A DNA stretch of 64,000 nucleotides from Pseudogymnoascus destructans (GCF_001641265.1 NW_020167522.1:744001-808000); one strand, 5' to 3'; shown: positions 32,562 through 44,568, counted from the first letter of the stretch. Program-made: numbers and translations. Notes: generated by a model not told the origin, from the letters alone.

Positions 32562-35048
32562 TCAAGCATCCTGGCTTGGTCCATCTCCGTCCGCATCTTT
32601 GTGGTTCTTCCGCTTGCGCCTTCTTTTTGTCTTTTTCTTCACGTCATCGACTTCAGCTTGCCCGTCGCTTGCCGCTTCTTCAGCTGGTTGTGGTTCGACC
32701 AGCTGCACGTTGGTTTCCCTTGTGTTCTTAGCTCCGTCTTCGTCATGTTGCGAATATAATGCGTCGTCTCCATCGCTGGAGCTGGTCGTTTGTAGCACAA
32801 CCTTCCTAACCCCTATATTCTCAGTGATACTGCCGCTCCGCGCAGTTCCTCGTTTTCTTGGTGCTGGGCTTGCAAGCCCGGAACGTAAACTAGAGATGGT
32901 GCCACCACTATCGGATTCATGAAGTTCAGGGCGTCGGGGTGGGGATCCCTTTGAAGGAAGGCCCTCCGTGGATTGTGACTTATCAGGCTCATTAATATCG
33001 GCCTGTTGCAATTTGTGAGCCCAGAGTGGACTTGAAGTCCGATGAGTTGGGCCATGATCAATGCTACCATACCCTTGCTGCAACGCGAGCACGCCGTCCG
33101 AAGCAGGTCTCCCAGCACTTTGTAATAGACCCTCTCCTTCACCTCCATATGGGGCAGAGTACATCTCTGAGTCATCTTCAAATACAACAAGATCTTCATG
33201 AACTGAAGTGGGATGGTCTTTGGTATCCTTAACAAGGCCGGGCTTGATTTTCACGGTACTGTAGCGTGTTGTCTTTGGGCGGCTGGCAAGGTTTGATGGG
33301 CCGAGGTGTTTGAGGTGTTCGCGCATGTCTGTGGCATTTCCACGAACTGTAACCGAACCGCCATCAGCAGCAGCAGAACTGCGTCTGATCATGAAGGTAG
33401 CCTTAGGGCTAGTGCCAAAGGTAACGGGGCTTTGACCTGGAGCCTTGCCATCTAGGGACAGTTGGCGCCGCCCTGAACTGCTACCTTTGGAATTTTCGTC
33501 TGCACCAACAACCGGGGAGCCCTGGAGACTTTGTAGTTTTGGAATATCGCTGTCAGCTACGACTTGGCCTCTGGCTGCCCGTCTGTAAGTAGGTGCTGGT
33601 GCAAGACGTCTGATGGCTTTGTGGACATCAATGTAAACGTCGGATTCATCAATAATTTCTCTATGGTGAGGTATTAGGACAGTATTTGGAAGGGGGATTA
33701 TAGTGGCACATACTCTCCAATCAGTTCCTCAATGACATCCTCGAGTGTGACAACACCAATGGCGCCATGGTCTTCACCTGGATATTCGGATACCAATACC
33801 ATATGTGACTTTCCTTCTTGGAAGAAGTTCACAATATCGAGACAGCTGGTTTCTGGGCTTGTCTCTGGCAATGTTGCTAGAGCAAACTCGCCGACTTTCT
33901 TGCAATCCTCTGGGTCGTAAGTAATCAGCATCTTAACAAGGAGCATGCCTATAAAGTTATTCTCGTTTCCAGGTTCGTAGATGGGAATGCGCGAGTATCC
34001 TGCGGTGAGGATAGCGTCCATGGTTTCTTCGTCGAGGACAGTATCCACAGACATTGTAAACACATCCCCCATGGGCGTCATGATGTCTCCCACGGCCTTG
34101 TCCTTGAGGTCTAGCACAGCACTTATTATAGTCACTTCGTCCTGGTTCAACCTGTCACCTGGAGTTGACCCAAGAGTCTTATGCAGCGTGACTAAAGTCT
34201 TCAGTCCGGACTTCTTGTAGACAGTGCCATGATGTTCGCCGAGAAGGTGGTCGAGGAGTTTTGCGGTAGGCCATGCAATTGGTGCAAGGAGGTACATGAG
34301 AACTAGCACGAAAGGCGACATAACTGAGCCAATCTGCAACCCGTATCTGACACAGATTGACTGCGGAATAACTTCGCCAAATATAACTAGTGACGTTAGT
34401 ATATTACAAAGGACCCGAATCCAATATATTTACCGATTAAAGCTGTGCTTCCAAGAACGGCTGGCCATCCGCCACCGAGCGATCGATCGAGCACGATGGG
34501 CAGAGTTTCGTTGACGATGACATTGGCTAACAAGAGTGTCACCAAAACCCAGTGCTTCCCTCGTTTCAGAAGTTTGAACACTCTCTGTGCATGTTTTTGC
34601 TCCTTGCCCTCTCCGGAGGTGGCAATGACTTGTAGATATATTCCGTCTTGTCCCATCAAACTGCAACCAAGGTATATATTAGCCTGGATCTTTGCAAACG
34701 GTGTCACAATCTCCCAACTTACGCAATTGTCAACCCAGCGAATGCCCCTCCAGAGATCACCAATATAAACGCCGCTGTCAAATACAGCCATAAACCAGGA
34801 TCCTCTGGGCTTTTAGGCATGTCTTCAATGCCTTTGATCCAGCTCGTCAATGGCGCTGCACCTGCAACTGACATCTGGGAAGCCGCGAGGAATAGGACCT
34901 TGGCCAGGCTAACCACCGCTGGACGAGTCCCTCCTGGAGAGACATTGTATCTTGGATTGTGTGACCGAATCGTCATCGTCGAAGCCAGAAGCTTGAACAG
35001 CGTGGGTTCGATAGCGGGCGTTGCTCTCTTTCCTCTCACCAATCCCAT
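32562..35048 (-). CDS. MAM3: Mam3/CNNM-family membrane protein (DUF21 plus CBS pair), 774 aa
   Basis: Exons 35048-34723, 34660-34434, 34386-33714 and 33660-32562 join in phase with GT-AG junctions. The N-terminal CNNM/DUF21 transmembrane domain (about 75-235) has GLWLYLTAAFILVISGG, VLVTLLLANVIVNETLP and VIFGEVIPQSICVRYGL. A CBS pair follows (about 250-405): KAVGDIMTPMGDVFTM, AGYSRIPIYEPG, HMVLVSEYPG and IGVVTLEDVIEELIGE. The last 360 residues are Ser/Lys-rich and disordered, ending in a KKKTKRRRKRK cluster. Yeast Mam3 sits in the vacuolar membrane and affects metal sensitivity and mitochondrial form; animal CNNMs transport or sense magnesium. Length and order are normal for fungal members. 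Confidence 0.92.
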
Positions 35049-35900
35049 TCGCCCGAATTGATTGCCCTTCCTTCACACGTGGTTGTTGCTTCACGATTGT
35101 TGTTGTTCAAGGTACGTATTTACAGTGGAGAAAATTGAGGGTCTGTGGCCGAGACTGACGAAATATCGATTAAGCGCGGCCAGCATGCAATTGACTGCGG
35201 AAGCACCAAAAGCCAAGTTTTAGTAGTAAGGTTCAGAGTGCCTAGCACAGTACAGTAGTGTATAATCTAGTACAGTATAGTAGTAAAAGTAGCGTAGTGC
35301 GGCGTCGGGTGCTGTATGGACAGGAGTTCAGTAGACATGCGGGGTTGATGTTGTTGTTTGGTTCAGAACGGTGGAGGTGGAGAGACTTGGCGGCTACCAG
35401 CGTCATATGCCGGCTAATCGACCTCGTTGATCTTGACGACTATCAAACCCCCAGGACCGACCAAAAACACGACATGCGTCTTAAACTCTAAGAGCCACAA
35501 CTATATATGTTGATGGCGTTTCAAAATGGTCAATAGCTGATCGTGCAATCTACGCATACCAATCAAGCACAAGCCCTGCCGCCTCCTCTTGTTCTTCATT
35601 TCCACTCTGAACTCCACTACCAACGTGAAGTGAAGGCACAGCATGTCGCGGCAGTGGATTTCTCGATGATAATCCGAATTACGGTCAAATACTGCTCCAT
35701 TATACTCGTGGAAGCCGCCCCGTCTCGTTCGTCAAGGCCGGCCGCCGAGTTCTGCTGAGCAGCAGGAAATAGGCGCTTGGAGGCATACGTCGATTCGATA
35801 CCCTTACGAACGGAATACGCCCTCAACAAAGTCGACCGCCTTACGGATAACTTTGCGCAATCTATACACGGCACCTGCAAATTTCTAGCTGGTAGAAGAT
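35049..35900. promoter_or_regulatory. divergent region between MAM3 and the Ser/Pro-rich gene
   Basis: 852 bp with no supported frame. A run of TAGTACAGTA/TAGTAGT-like units lies at about 35223-35295. It should hold both promoters. Confidence 0.45.
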
Positions 35901-37802
35901 ATGGCTGGTAACGGAGCAAGCGACCGCCTTGGCAATATTCCAGTGCTTGCGGAGACAAACACCCAGACACCAGACCAGAACACATCACATCCGACCTCGA
36001 CATCACCCTCCAAAACGAGTCGTTTGGCGGAACCTCTTCTACCGCCCTTTAAGGAGATCCCTAAAGATACTTTTCCGAATGTCGAGAGCCCAACAACCCC
36101 ACGGCGAATGCCTTTTCCTCGACCGCCGTCCTTGCAGATGCCTCAGAAGGACCTCGCCAATTTAGAATCTGCCTACAGTCGAATTCCTCTTTCTCCAAAG
36201 CTTGACCCGGCAGATTCGTATGGATCCCCAGTTATACCGCGACGTTCACGAGGCCTAGACTTCTCCCGGGCTGCAACAAATCTACACCATTCTACACTGG
36301 CGGAGCAATCGTCCCCTGATTCCTCACCTACTATCACAGGGAGAGCAATGAATATACCCGGCAGGCGAAGGAGTGGGCAATTCTCCTCCGAAACATCTGG
36401 CGCCTCTCAGTGGTCTTTTAGGCCACCGGGAGATCGAACAACGATCTCGAGCTCTCTCGGAAGTGTTAACATGCTATGTTCAGAGTCATCTGACAGCACC
36501 TCTGACGAGGAGCTTATGGATACAGATGACATTGATGATTCGATCCTCACCACACCCCAGGTTGCCACCCGGATGCCGATGGGCCTGAATATTTGGTCAC
36601 AGCCACACCCTAGCCCAGGGAACAACTGGATGAACCAGTCTCCAGCCGCTAGTAGCTTGATCAACTTCCAGAGGGCGAGGATGCGCAATGGCAAGAGCAA
36701 AAAAGGATCAAGCAGCTCAAGCTCAAGAGCTAGTCCCATGTCAAGGTCGCCACCTGTCGGGGGCTCTGATGCCATGAACAACAGCCAATTTGCAAAAGAC
36801 CTTCCGTCAGGCACGCAGTCAAGGAGGGAAAGTATCAGCTGGGCGGCAAACCAACTACACATTGATGGTAGTGAAAGTGATGATGGCACTCTGAAGAGCA
36901 CATTGGAGAATCCAGAGAATCTTCCAACTACTCCAGCAAGAGATGGACAGAGGGGAGTCATAAGAAGAGCCGTGACGAGACGAGGCAACATGCTCCCCAA
37001 GACGAAGGGATTTGCAAGAATACGAGCAGCGTTAGCAGAAGAAGGCGCACCTGTCGAAACTGAAGTTCGCCGCGAGGCTACTGTAATCCGGCAAGTACGT
37101 GAAAACGACATGGACCTCGAGCCATCACGACCCCGAGCTTTATCAACCGCCACTCTGTCATCCCCATCCGTTCGCCCTTCGCAAGGTGATGGCTTGGAGG
37201 ACGCATTGGCGGATGACATGATCAGCCTTGCGAATAGCAATGCTGGAGGCAGCTTCAAGCAGCAGGTTGTGCGCAATTCGAAGGGCCCGGAGTTCTGGGA
37301 AGGCTTCGAAGACCGCAAGTACCGCACTCCACCACCTTATTTTCCAACTCGCGAATCAGCGTCGACCGTGAGCGATGATATCTCAATGGATTCCCAGGCA
37401 TTTAGCCTAGGCAACTTCTCTATGCCGTCACAAGCTCGCGATGCTACTGATACACAGTCGCAAGGACCGTCTGCATCGCCGACACGTGCAACGACTCCAA
37501 TACCAGCGGCGATTGATATCCGACGTGTTAATAACAAGCGTCGCAGGGATGACGATTTTGACCCCATGTCCTTCAAAAGACGAGCTGTGTCGCCAGGGAT
37601 GTCCGTACACAACAGCCCTGTGATACAGAGTCCGATGCAAAGGGATGGAAATCCGTGGGGCACAAGACCACCTAGCAACGGTGGCTCGGACAAAGGCGCG
37701 ATTGAATCACAGTCCAGCGGACGCCACGGTGGGACGAAGCGTGTGGGCCTCCAAGGGATGACTGATACGAATGATAGTTTGATGAACATGAGCATTGAGT
37801 AG
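35901..37802 (+). CDS. Ser/Pro-rich disordered protein, conserved C-terminus, 633 aa
   Basis: Single frame from the ATG MAGNGASDRLGN. Most of the protein is low-complexity and rich in SP and TP sites (PTTPRRMPFP, RIPLSPK, RSPPVGG), typical of CDK or MAPK substrates. There is an acidic patch at about 195-215 (SDSTSDEELMDTDDIDD) and a Ser run near 270. The best-ordered parts are FARIRAALAEEG at about 370, PEFWEGFEDRKYRTPPPYFP at about 470 and the end, KRRAVSPGMSVHNSP then VGLQGMTDTNDSLMNMSIE. The basic NNKRRRDDDFDP may be a nuclear signal. I do not recognise a named family. A nuclear, phosphorylation-controlled regulator would fit, but this is inference. Confidence 0.75.
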   Translation: MAGNGASDRLGNIPVLAETNTQTPDQNTSHPTSTSPSKTSRLAEPLLPPFKEIPKDTFPNVESPTTPRRMPFPRPPSLQMPQKDLANLESAYSRIPLSPKLDPADSYGSPVIPRRSRGLDFSRAATNLHHSTLAEQSSPDSSPTITGRAMNIPGRRRSGQFSSETSGASQWSFRPPGDRTTISSSLGSVNMLCSESSDSTSDEELMDTDDIDDSILTTPQVATRMPMGLNIWSQPHPSPGNNWMNQSPAASSLINFQRARMRNGKSKKGSSSSSSRASPMSRSPPVGGSDAMNNSQFAKDLPSGTQSRRESISWAANQLHIDGSESDDGTLKSTLENPENLPTTPARDGQRGVIRRAVTRRGNMLPKTKGFARIRAALAEEGAPVETEVRREATVIRQVRENDMDLEPSRPRALSTATLSSPSVRPSQGDGLEDALADDMISLANSNAGGSFKQQVVRNSKGPEFWEGFEDRKYRTPPPYFPTRESASTVSDDISMDSQAFSLGNFSMPSQARDATDTQSQGPSASPTRATTPIPAAIDIRRVNNKRRRDDDFDPMSFKRRAVSPGMSVHNSPVIQSPMQRDGNPWGTRPPSNGGSDKGAIESQSSGRHGGTKRVGLQGMTDTNDSLMNMSIE

Positions 37803-38675
37803 GATTGTTTCGGTGATGGATGGGTTTGGGCGAACAGACTGCACTATGGAGTTACAAGGCATGGTGTCTGCTAGGGTATATTGCTATTTGAGTTCCCTTA
37901 TATGGGTCTCGAAGTAGCTAGCTCATAAAGTTTGTAGAGCATAGATAGCTTATATTTTGAGCGCAATTTTGCTACCTGACATTCACATGTCTATTGCAAA
38001 TCCACATCTATTTCACTCTGCTATTATCGAGCTACCGTAACGATCCCCCCATGGACAGAACATAGCATAATGTCTCTCAGTGCCCAAACCCAATTTCAAC
38101 CTACTTCGTCGTTTCTGAGGCATGAGTTGGAATGAAAGCTAACCATGAATAAAATGCAGTGTTAAAAGATGAATAAAACAAGTATAAATTGTATCTACAG
38201 ATCTACAGTTGAGTTATAACTTAGGTAAACGTTATGAGCCTCTATCATAGATCACGTGACATATACTCTATAATTCTATGGGCTACGGCCTTTACTTATG
38301 CCATGGCCCGTAAGCTACTCTACCGTACGAAACTACTATAATACAGGACGGGTTTCAGGATGTTGGTGCCTTATCTGCCAGATTCTTAGGGCCAGAATCA
38401 CATCCCTCCCGCACAAGCGAAGATAGGTCACCTGACCTACAATCATGTGATTCACCTCTGAATGGTGAATAATCACGTGACTCACCTCTTTACTAGTGAT
38501 ACACTCCCTTTTTCCTATATATAGGCTTCACTTTTGCCTACCACCCTTCTTCCTTCTTCATCACTTGCAACCTCACGTCTTCGTACGAAGACAGCATCTA
38601 CCACTTCTTCCAACTCTTTTTCTTCAGAAACAGGGATGAGGGCCCTAATACTGAAACTGTGTTAGCTAGTTTCGT
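37803..38675 (+). other. gene flank, then decayed LTR-promoter-like DNA
   Basis: From about 38380 there are direct repeats around TCACGTGACTCACCTC and AATCATGTGATTCACC, then a TATA box (CCTATATATAGG, about 38514) and a CT-rich leader that runs into the family C insertion. This looks like the U3/R part of the LTR or leader of the Gypsy element whose gag follows. The LTR start was not identified. Confidence 0.4.
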
Positions 38676-39515
38676 TGTAATGGTGGGTGCACCAGATGTG
38701 AGAATCTAGCCACCCAAGGAAGGGATGATTTTACTAAGACAACACACTGTCTTAGGAAAAAGAGCCAAAGGGTCGTAGATTAGACTATTCCACAACGCAG
38801 CAATCAGGTGTATGATGTAGTGGAGTGGTTTAGACAAGTTGTAACAAATGTTGAGTCTGAGAACTCAGGGATAAGTCAGAGGTTAGCACCTCACTGACTT
38901 TTCAGAAACAAGGAGTAACAAGATCAATGCTTGGAAGCTTGGAAAAGACGTGGAAGTATGTGATAGTCGATTTACTGTATTGTCTGCTTGCCCTTTCTTA
39001 AGGAAAGGGCAATCCTATTTATGCTAAAGGAGTGTAGTTCTCTCATTTTCCAAGACTTTCCATGACTAACCAGGCTTAGTAACTGTAGTCGACGTAAGAG
39101 AATCCCATAGAACCATCTCCTAGCCTATAGGAAGTGAAAGGAGGTCCAAGGTCAGAGTACCCCTATAGACAAATTATGTCATAACTTAACCAATCTTGTG
39201 GGTAACTAAGGAGCGATGACGTGTAATGAATCATAGAGGGTTGTAGAAGCTTTTGGAGCTATCGTTCATGTTCCTAGGCCTCTAGTTGATAGAGATATGT
39301 CATGTGTAGTATTAGCCCAGTAACTAAGGAGTGATGTCATGTAATGAATCATAGAGGGTTGTAGAGATATGCTATGTAGTCATATCGCATGTAATGAATC
39401 ATAGAGGGTTGTAGAGATATGCTATGTGGTCATATCGGCCCAGTAACTAAGGATCAATGACATGTAATGAATCATAGAGGGTTGTAGCAATCGTTGAGTA
39501 GTATTGCTCTTGTTG
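38676..39515 (+). repeat. family C repeat (LTR-like), plus orientation
   Basis: Starts TGTAATGGTGGGTGCACC and ends near TTGTTGTTGGTGTGACA (about 39525). It contains a hairpin CCCTTTCTTAAGGAAAGGG and, from about 39215, tandem units of CATGTAATGAATCATAGAGG with GTTGTAGAGATATGC. Related copies lie at 22710-23296, 50144-50957 and 51080-51882, and a 52-bp piece at 47356-47407. It is a non-coding LTR-like element. The ends are not cleanly TG...CA with a target duplication in any copy, so its class is uncertain. It lies just before gag coding sequence. Confidence 0.65.
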
Positions 39516-39542
39516 TTGGTGTGACAAGCCAAAATATGTATA

Positions 39543-40763
39543 GTGACTTGTAGGTTTGAGGAGGAGATTTCTAAGTTTGCTCTTGAGTTTGATAGCAAAC
39601 TGAGTGCAACGAATGTCAGTATGACACTATGGGCTGTGGCACTCTTTCGAGGACCAGCCTCAGAATGGATCTCTAACTACCTCGCCGACTACATGAACTA
39701 TCGAACACCCGACGGAAAATGCAACACCTTAGCTAGTCAAGGAACAAAGGAAATTTTTGTATCCTGGAATGGATTCCTCAAAACGCTTAAGGCAAACTTC
39801 AGAGACATCGATGAACGACGAAATGCAGTCAGGGCACTCCAGGCTCTCAAGCAGAGAAGGTCAGCAGTTGCATACACCGCTGAGTTTCAACAGCATGCAA
39901 CTCTCACCAACTGGGGAGACGAGGCTATCTGTGACCAATTCTACGCAGGTCTGAAAGACCATGTGAAGGACGAAATCTCAAGATCTAACAAACCAGATGA
40001 CCTTACAGAGATGATTGAATTGGCTCAGAAGATCGACAATTGTCACTACAAACGGCAACTCGAGAAGAAAGGGGGACCACCTAGTCAACACTGGACTCAG
40101 AAGAGAAGACAAACAAAGAGTCATTGGCCCCAACCTATGGAACTTGACGCTACTTTCAAGCCTAATGGCAAACCCCACAATCCCAACAAGGAGCGACAGT
40201 TCCAAGAACGGCTCTGTTTTAACTGCAATAAGCCTGGACACATAGCGCGAAACTGCAGACAGTCAAAGAAAGGGAATGGTGGACGAAAGTATGGCAAACA
40301 GCTTAACGCTACTTGGCAAGGTCAAGGTGGGTACAAGGCCCCGCGAGGACAGCTATGTGCCACGTTGAAGGGAAAAGAGAACTGGAGTATTACTACTCAG
40401 GATCTCGAGGAATTCCACTTGTCAAACAGAGAAGACAAGAACGACAACAAGGAACTCACTAGTTCTCAAAAGCACCAGTTACAAGCATTTGAGAAGACAT
40501 CAAGTAAGACTCTCTTCAAGGAACAACTGCCAGGAGCAGTGAGAACCTTCAAGGAAGCCATGCTTCAGGAGACGGTCGATCAAGAAATTCCTGTGCCCAA
40601 GCCACCAATGAGCTGGCAGGACACTACACAAGACTGGGAGGTCGCAATTCGCACAATGGGGTGTCGACCAGAATACCCTCACCAGCAGGAAAGCATCCCA
40701 AGAGAAGAAAGGGGAACACGAGTGGTCGAAGCACATGAACGCCTACACCGTGAAGCAGAATGA
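39543..40763 (+). pseudogene. Gypsy gag with zinc knuckle, 5' truncated
   Basis: A 406-codon frame without ATG at its upstream end. It has a Retrotrans_gag core (VALFRGPASEWISNYLADYM, then FLKTLKANFRDIDERR and DQFYAGLKDHVKDEI) and a CCHC zinc knuckle (CFNCNKPGHIARNC, about 40216-40257). The first part of gag is missing, replaced by the family C repeat. The next frame (protease) starts 160 bp later in a different phase, so the polyprotein is broken. The first ~80 bp of this coding region also occur at 50036-50140 (inverted) and 50990-51079. Confidence 0.85.
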
Positions 40764-40922
40764 AGTAAAGAAAGGGTACCAGTTCTACGACCATTAGAAT
40801 ATGGTGAACATGATGGATTTTCCTCAGACGGCTAGGAGTCCTCGGCAGTAGGCCACTGGCGAGCGACACAAAGAGGCCTAGTACAAACCAGCTATGCGCC
40901 ACAACAGGCAGCATGCAGCTAT

Positions 40923-41613
40923 ATGTGGTTTGCTAAGATACAACAGCAACACCTCCGAGCTATGAGAGACTCAGGAGCAATGGGCAACTTTATGACAAAG
41001 AAAGTAGCAGACACACACAGTTTCAGGATGCAACTGAAGACCGACCCATACCCATTAATGGTTGTAGATGGAGAGCCCATCTCAACTAACAATGGAATGG
41101 TGACCCACGAGACAGTCCCATTAGAAATGGTCATGCTACGTGGACACAAGGAAACGATACAGTTTGATATCGTGCACATGGACAATCATGCATGCATACT
41201 TGGTGTACCGTGGCTCAAGAAACACAACCCCCAGATCGACTGGCGGAATGAGAAAGTTGTGATGAGCCAGTGCGCGTGTGAACAACGAACAGACACGACG
41301 CAGAAGGAGAAAACCTCCAAAGACCGGAAGGAGTTATGTGCGACCACCGAGTCTGATGACCTAGCCCAGGCATCCTCACTGAAGCAAATACCAGTGGAGT
41401 ATAAGGAATATGAGCAGTTATTCCAGGAAGGCCCTAACGAAGAGGCGCTTCCTAAGCACCAACCATGGGATCATGAGATACCTATCATGGAAGGAAAGAG
41501 TCCACCGTTCGGACCAATATATCAGATGTCAGCAGCAGAGCTGGACATACTGAAGGAATACATTGACGAGAACCTCGCGAAACGGTTCATTCGACCATCG
41601 ACATCACCAGCAG
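40923..41613 (+). pseudogene. Gypsy protease and start of reverse transcriptase, truncated
   Basis: The aspartic protease motif is present (DSGAMGNFM, with ILGVPWLKKHNPQIDW later), as in Ty3/Gypsy pol. The RT N-terminus follows (LPKHQPWDHEIPI, PIYQMSAAELDILKEYIDEN, FIRPSTSPA). The frame stops where an LTR2 begins at 41614, exactly where RT should continue. The RT core is not found downstream on this strand. Confidence 0.85.
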
Positions 41614-41978
41614 TGTAAGGACACAGGGCACCCAGCTCACAGTAATAGCATATGAGAGTGCGAGTCGGAGGCTAAACAGATGCTATCCTATAGGTCTACT
41701 ACGAAGGATACAGAAAAGATGATGGGGGAACCCCGTGAGTCGATTTTCTCAAGTACCCGAAACCCATCCGACTCGGTTCCGACTCGGTTAGCCCACCCAA
41801 ATGATCACACATGACCCCGCGGCTACCCAAGATGATGGGGGAACCCTGTGAGTCGATTTTCTCAAGTACCCGAAACCCATCCGACTCGGTTCCGACTCGG
41901 TTAGCCCACCCAAATAATCACACGTGACCCCGTGGCTACCCAGAGTCTACTCCCTAGAATGAGAGACGAGAAGGCATC
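41614..41978 (+). mobile_element. LTR family 2 with internal tandem duplication
   Basis: Begins TGTAAGGACACAGGGCACCC like the complete solo LTR2 copies, and ends at AAGGCATC, about 6 bp short of the usual CCTTACA. A block of about 112 bp (41717-41829) is repeated at 41830-41941 with a few changes. It sits between the plus-strand gag/protease half and the minus-strand integrase half. Confidence 0.8.
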
Positions 41979-42350
41979 GTTGCCGCCACTGAGGCCAATC
42001 AGGTGGCCCTCCTGGCCACCCAGAGCATGCCAAAGTTCCGCTCCGAGGCGGAGCGTGACCTCTACGAGGAGGCACGTGCCACTCGGGCTGCCCTCGAGTT
42101 GGGGCTGGCCGTGAGTAGACCCCCTTCCCCTTGTGACTCGGTGTGGTTTCGATGCTGACTCTGGGCAGCAAATTCGGTCGTCGCTGCGCCGTCTCCGGAC
42201 GGAACAGGAGAGCGTTCCTGCTCGCTTGGGGGAGTTGGTGGCTGCTGTGGGCAAACTGCCCACCACTGCCGCTCCTGCGGTCGCTCCGACTCGGGGTGAT
42301 GGAAGGAGGGAGGGGGAGGATGGGGAAGTTGGGGCGGCCTATGGGGCCTA
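41979..42350 (+). pseudogene. captured gene fragment with an intact intron, antisense inside a Gypsy element
   Basis: On the plus strand an exon-like frame (VAATEANQVALLATQSMPKF ... ALELGLA) is followed by a GTGAGT...GGGCAG intron at about 42110-42169, and the frame then continues (QIRSSLRRLRTEQESVPARL). The text is Ala/Glu/Arg-rich, probably coiled coil, with no recognised domain. It lies between the LTR2 and the chromodomain end of a minus-strand Gypsy element, so it is antisense to it. The GC content is higher than around it. Confidence 0.4.
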
Positions 42351-42524
42351 GGTGGGGGAAGACCTTGTGTCGGAGGGGACTCGGGCCTGGCCCTTCGCGT
42401 GGGGTCACTTCGACCCTTCGTTTCTCATGGTGGTAGCCGCTTGTTGCGACACCGGTGAGACGTTTGGGAAGGGTGACTCCCGCAAGGGTTACGGTGGTGA
42501 GTGTGCCCTGGCTCGGAGGGTATT

Positions 42525-44310
42525 TTAGCGTAGAGTCGCAGAGAGCAACGACTCTGTTTCCTCCACTTTGTCTTTTCCTCCGTGATCGTAGTTTTGTTCC
42601 CTTCCCGTCTCCCCTACCGTAACACCTCCGAGTAGTTCTTGAGATGGACCTGGTAAATCTGGGTATTCCGTATGAAACTCTCTGAGTTTCTGGGGAGAGT
42701 TCATGAAGTTTGACGCTGGGTACCACTCCGGGTCCAGATCGTATCCGACCCAACTAACCCGGTATTGTAGTTGCTTCTGGCGGAGCCTTACGGCGAGGAT
42801 CTTTTCCACTTCCCATTCCTCTATGCCATCTATCACTTCGCTGCTAGGCTCAGGCGGATCCTGACCAGGTAGGGGATTGTTCGGATCCTTCATGAGTACG
42901 TCTGGTGAGAACACATCGTGTATTTGCGAACCGGTAGGTAGTTCCAATCGAAATGCGTGCCCAATCCGTTCCGACACCATATATGGTCCGACCCATTGTT
43001 GGCCCAGCTTGCGGCTAGGACGAGAGTTTTTCAAATTTTTGGTCGATAGGTACACTCTATCTCCTACGTCCTAGTCGATGGCCCTTCGGCGTCGATTCGC
43101 GTGCTTAGACATTTCCTCTTGTGCCTTTGCCATGCTGCAGTATGCATTCGGTCTGCCACCGCCTTGGCTTCCTCTCAGTTTAGGGTCTCCCGGGGGTTGG
43201 TGCTTTTCGGAGTGTTCCAATCCCAACTCGTACGTAGATCGGTTCCGTACTTGAGTCGGTAGGGGGTCATGCCAATGGATGCGTGGGGGAGTGTCATTTG
43301 CACGCGGTCCATTATGGGGATGACTTTGCTCCAGTTATCCTGATAATGGGATACGAAAGGCCTCAGTCTCTGATCGATGTATCGGTTCATGATTTCCGCC
43401 TGCCCGTCAGTCTGCTTATGATAGGCAGTCGACAGCTTAACCTTAATGCCGATAATTCGACAGAACTCTTGCCAAAAGGATGATACAAATTGGGGTCCGC
43501 GGTCACTTACAATTGACTCCGGAGTGTGTCCGAATCGGTATATCCATTCGATGAACAATTGCGGCATCTGCCGGGCAGTTGTGGTTTTGTAGCAAGGTAT
43601 TGTCACTGAACTCTTTCTGAGTCAGTCCATAAACACTAAGATGCTATCGTATCCATGCTTGTCCCTTGGGAACTCCTTGAAGTCCATGGTGAGGTGTTGC
43701 ATAGGGTATTCGGGTATGGGTAGTGGGTGTAGAAATCCTTGTTGCTTAGTGACATTGGTCTGAGAAAGCCGGCATGTCACGCAGTTTCATACATACCGCA
43801 AACAGTCCGCTTCCATCCCAACCCAATGATACTTTGGAGTGAGCAATTGGTAGGTTTTCCTGCCACTTGGATGTGCTGACGACACTTGATCGTGCGCTTC
43901 CCGGATCAGTTTCGTACATAGGTCGGTGTGGCGATTCACACATAGGCAGCCTTTGTACAGGAGAAGCTGGTCGTTAATCGTGAATCTGTCCGGTAGGGGT
44001 TGTTTCACGCGAGTCTCGGTGAACGACTTCCGATTGTCCGCACATAGCGCCTCTATTAAATTGAAGGGCACCTGGGGCTTGGGGGTGTCCATCGAATTAA
44101 TAGATGCTATGTAGCTCTCAGCAAGTTCGGTGCTGATTCGGGGGTGCAGGCGGCTTGGACCTAACAATACCCTCACCCTACTATCAAGTTTGACTTTCTG
44201 CTGCGTTACCAAGTCCTGGTCTCTTCAGCTCAGAATATCTGCCTTCTGGTTATTCTTGCCCGCGGTGTACGTAATGCAGAAGTTGAAGTCGGAGAGTAGC
44301 TCCATCCATC
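42525..44310 (-). pseudogene. Gypsy integrase with C-terminal chromodomain
   Basis: Read in the minus direction: integrase zinc-binding part (LIREAHDQVSSAHPSGRKTYQL), catalytic core (PESIVSDRGPQFVSSFWQEF, then TAYHKQTDGQAEIMNRYIDQ), then a linker (QQWVGPYMVSERIGHAFRLELP) and a chromodomain (EWEVEKILAVR, YRVSWVGYDLDPEWYPASNF). Asp of SDRG and Glu of QAEIMNRY are visible. Several stops and shifts separate the pieces (near 43060-43170 and 43610-43780). The element is of the chromovirus class, whose chromodomain targets integration to marked chromatin. Confidence 0.85.
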
Positions 44311-44568
44311 TGTAAGGATGCCTTCTCATCTCTCATTCTAGGGAGTAGACTCCGGGTAGCCTCGGGGTCACGTGTGATCATTTGGGTGGCCTAACCGAGT
44401 CGGAACCGAGTCGGATGGGTTTCGGATACTTGAGAAAATTGACTGACGGGGTTCCCCAATCATCTTTTTTGTATCCTTCGTAGTAGACCTATAGGATAGC
44501 ATCCGTTTAGCCTCCGACTCACACTCTCATATGCTATTACTGTGAGCTGGGTGCCCTGTGTCATTACA
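44311..44568 (-). mobile_element. solo LTR, family 2, with CCATC target duplication
   Basis: 258 bp from TGTAAGGATGCC to GTCATTACA. It is flanked by CCATC at 44306-44310 and 44569-44573. Removing the LTR and one CCATC restores the Gypsy frame (KQVRWMELLSDFNF) between RNase H and integrase, so it landed in the Gypsy pol gene. Confidence 0.93.

Noticed and set aside
39215..39490. CRISPR-like array of direct repeats
   Set aside because: Units are long, imperfect and without uniform spacers; they are tandem repeats of a eukaryotic retroelement-like sequence.
38676..39515. Family C as a classical LTR
   Set aside because: It starts TG but no copy shows a clear CA end with a target duplication; left as an LTR-like repeat.
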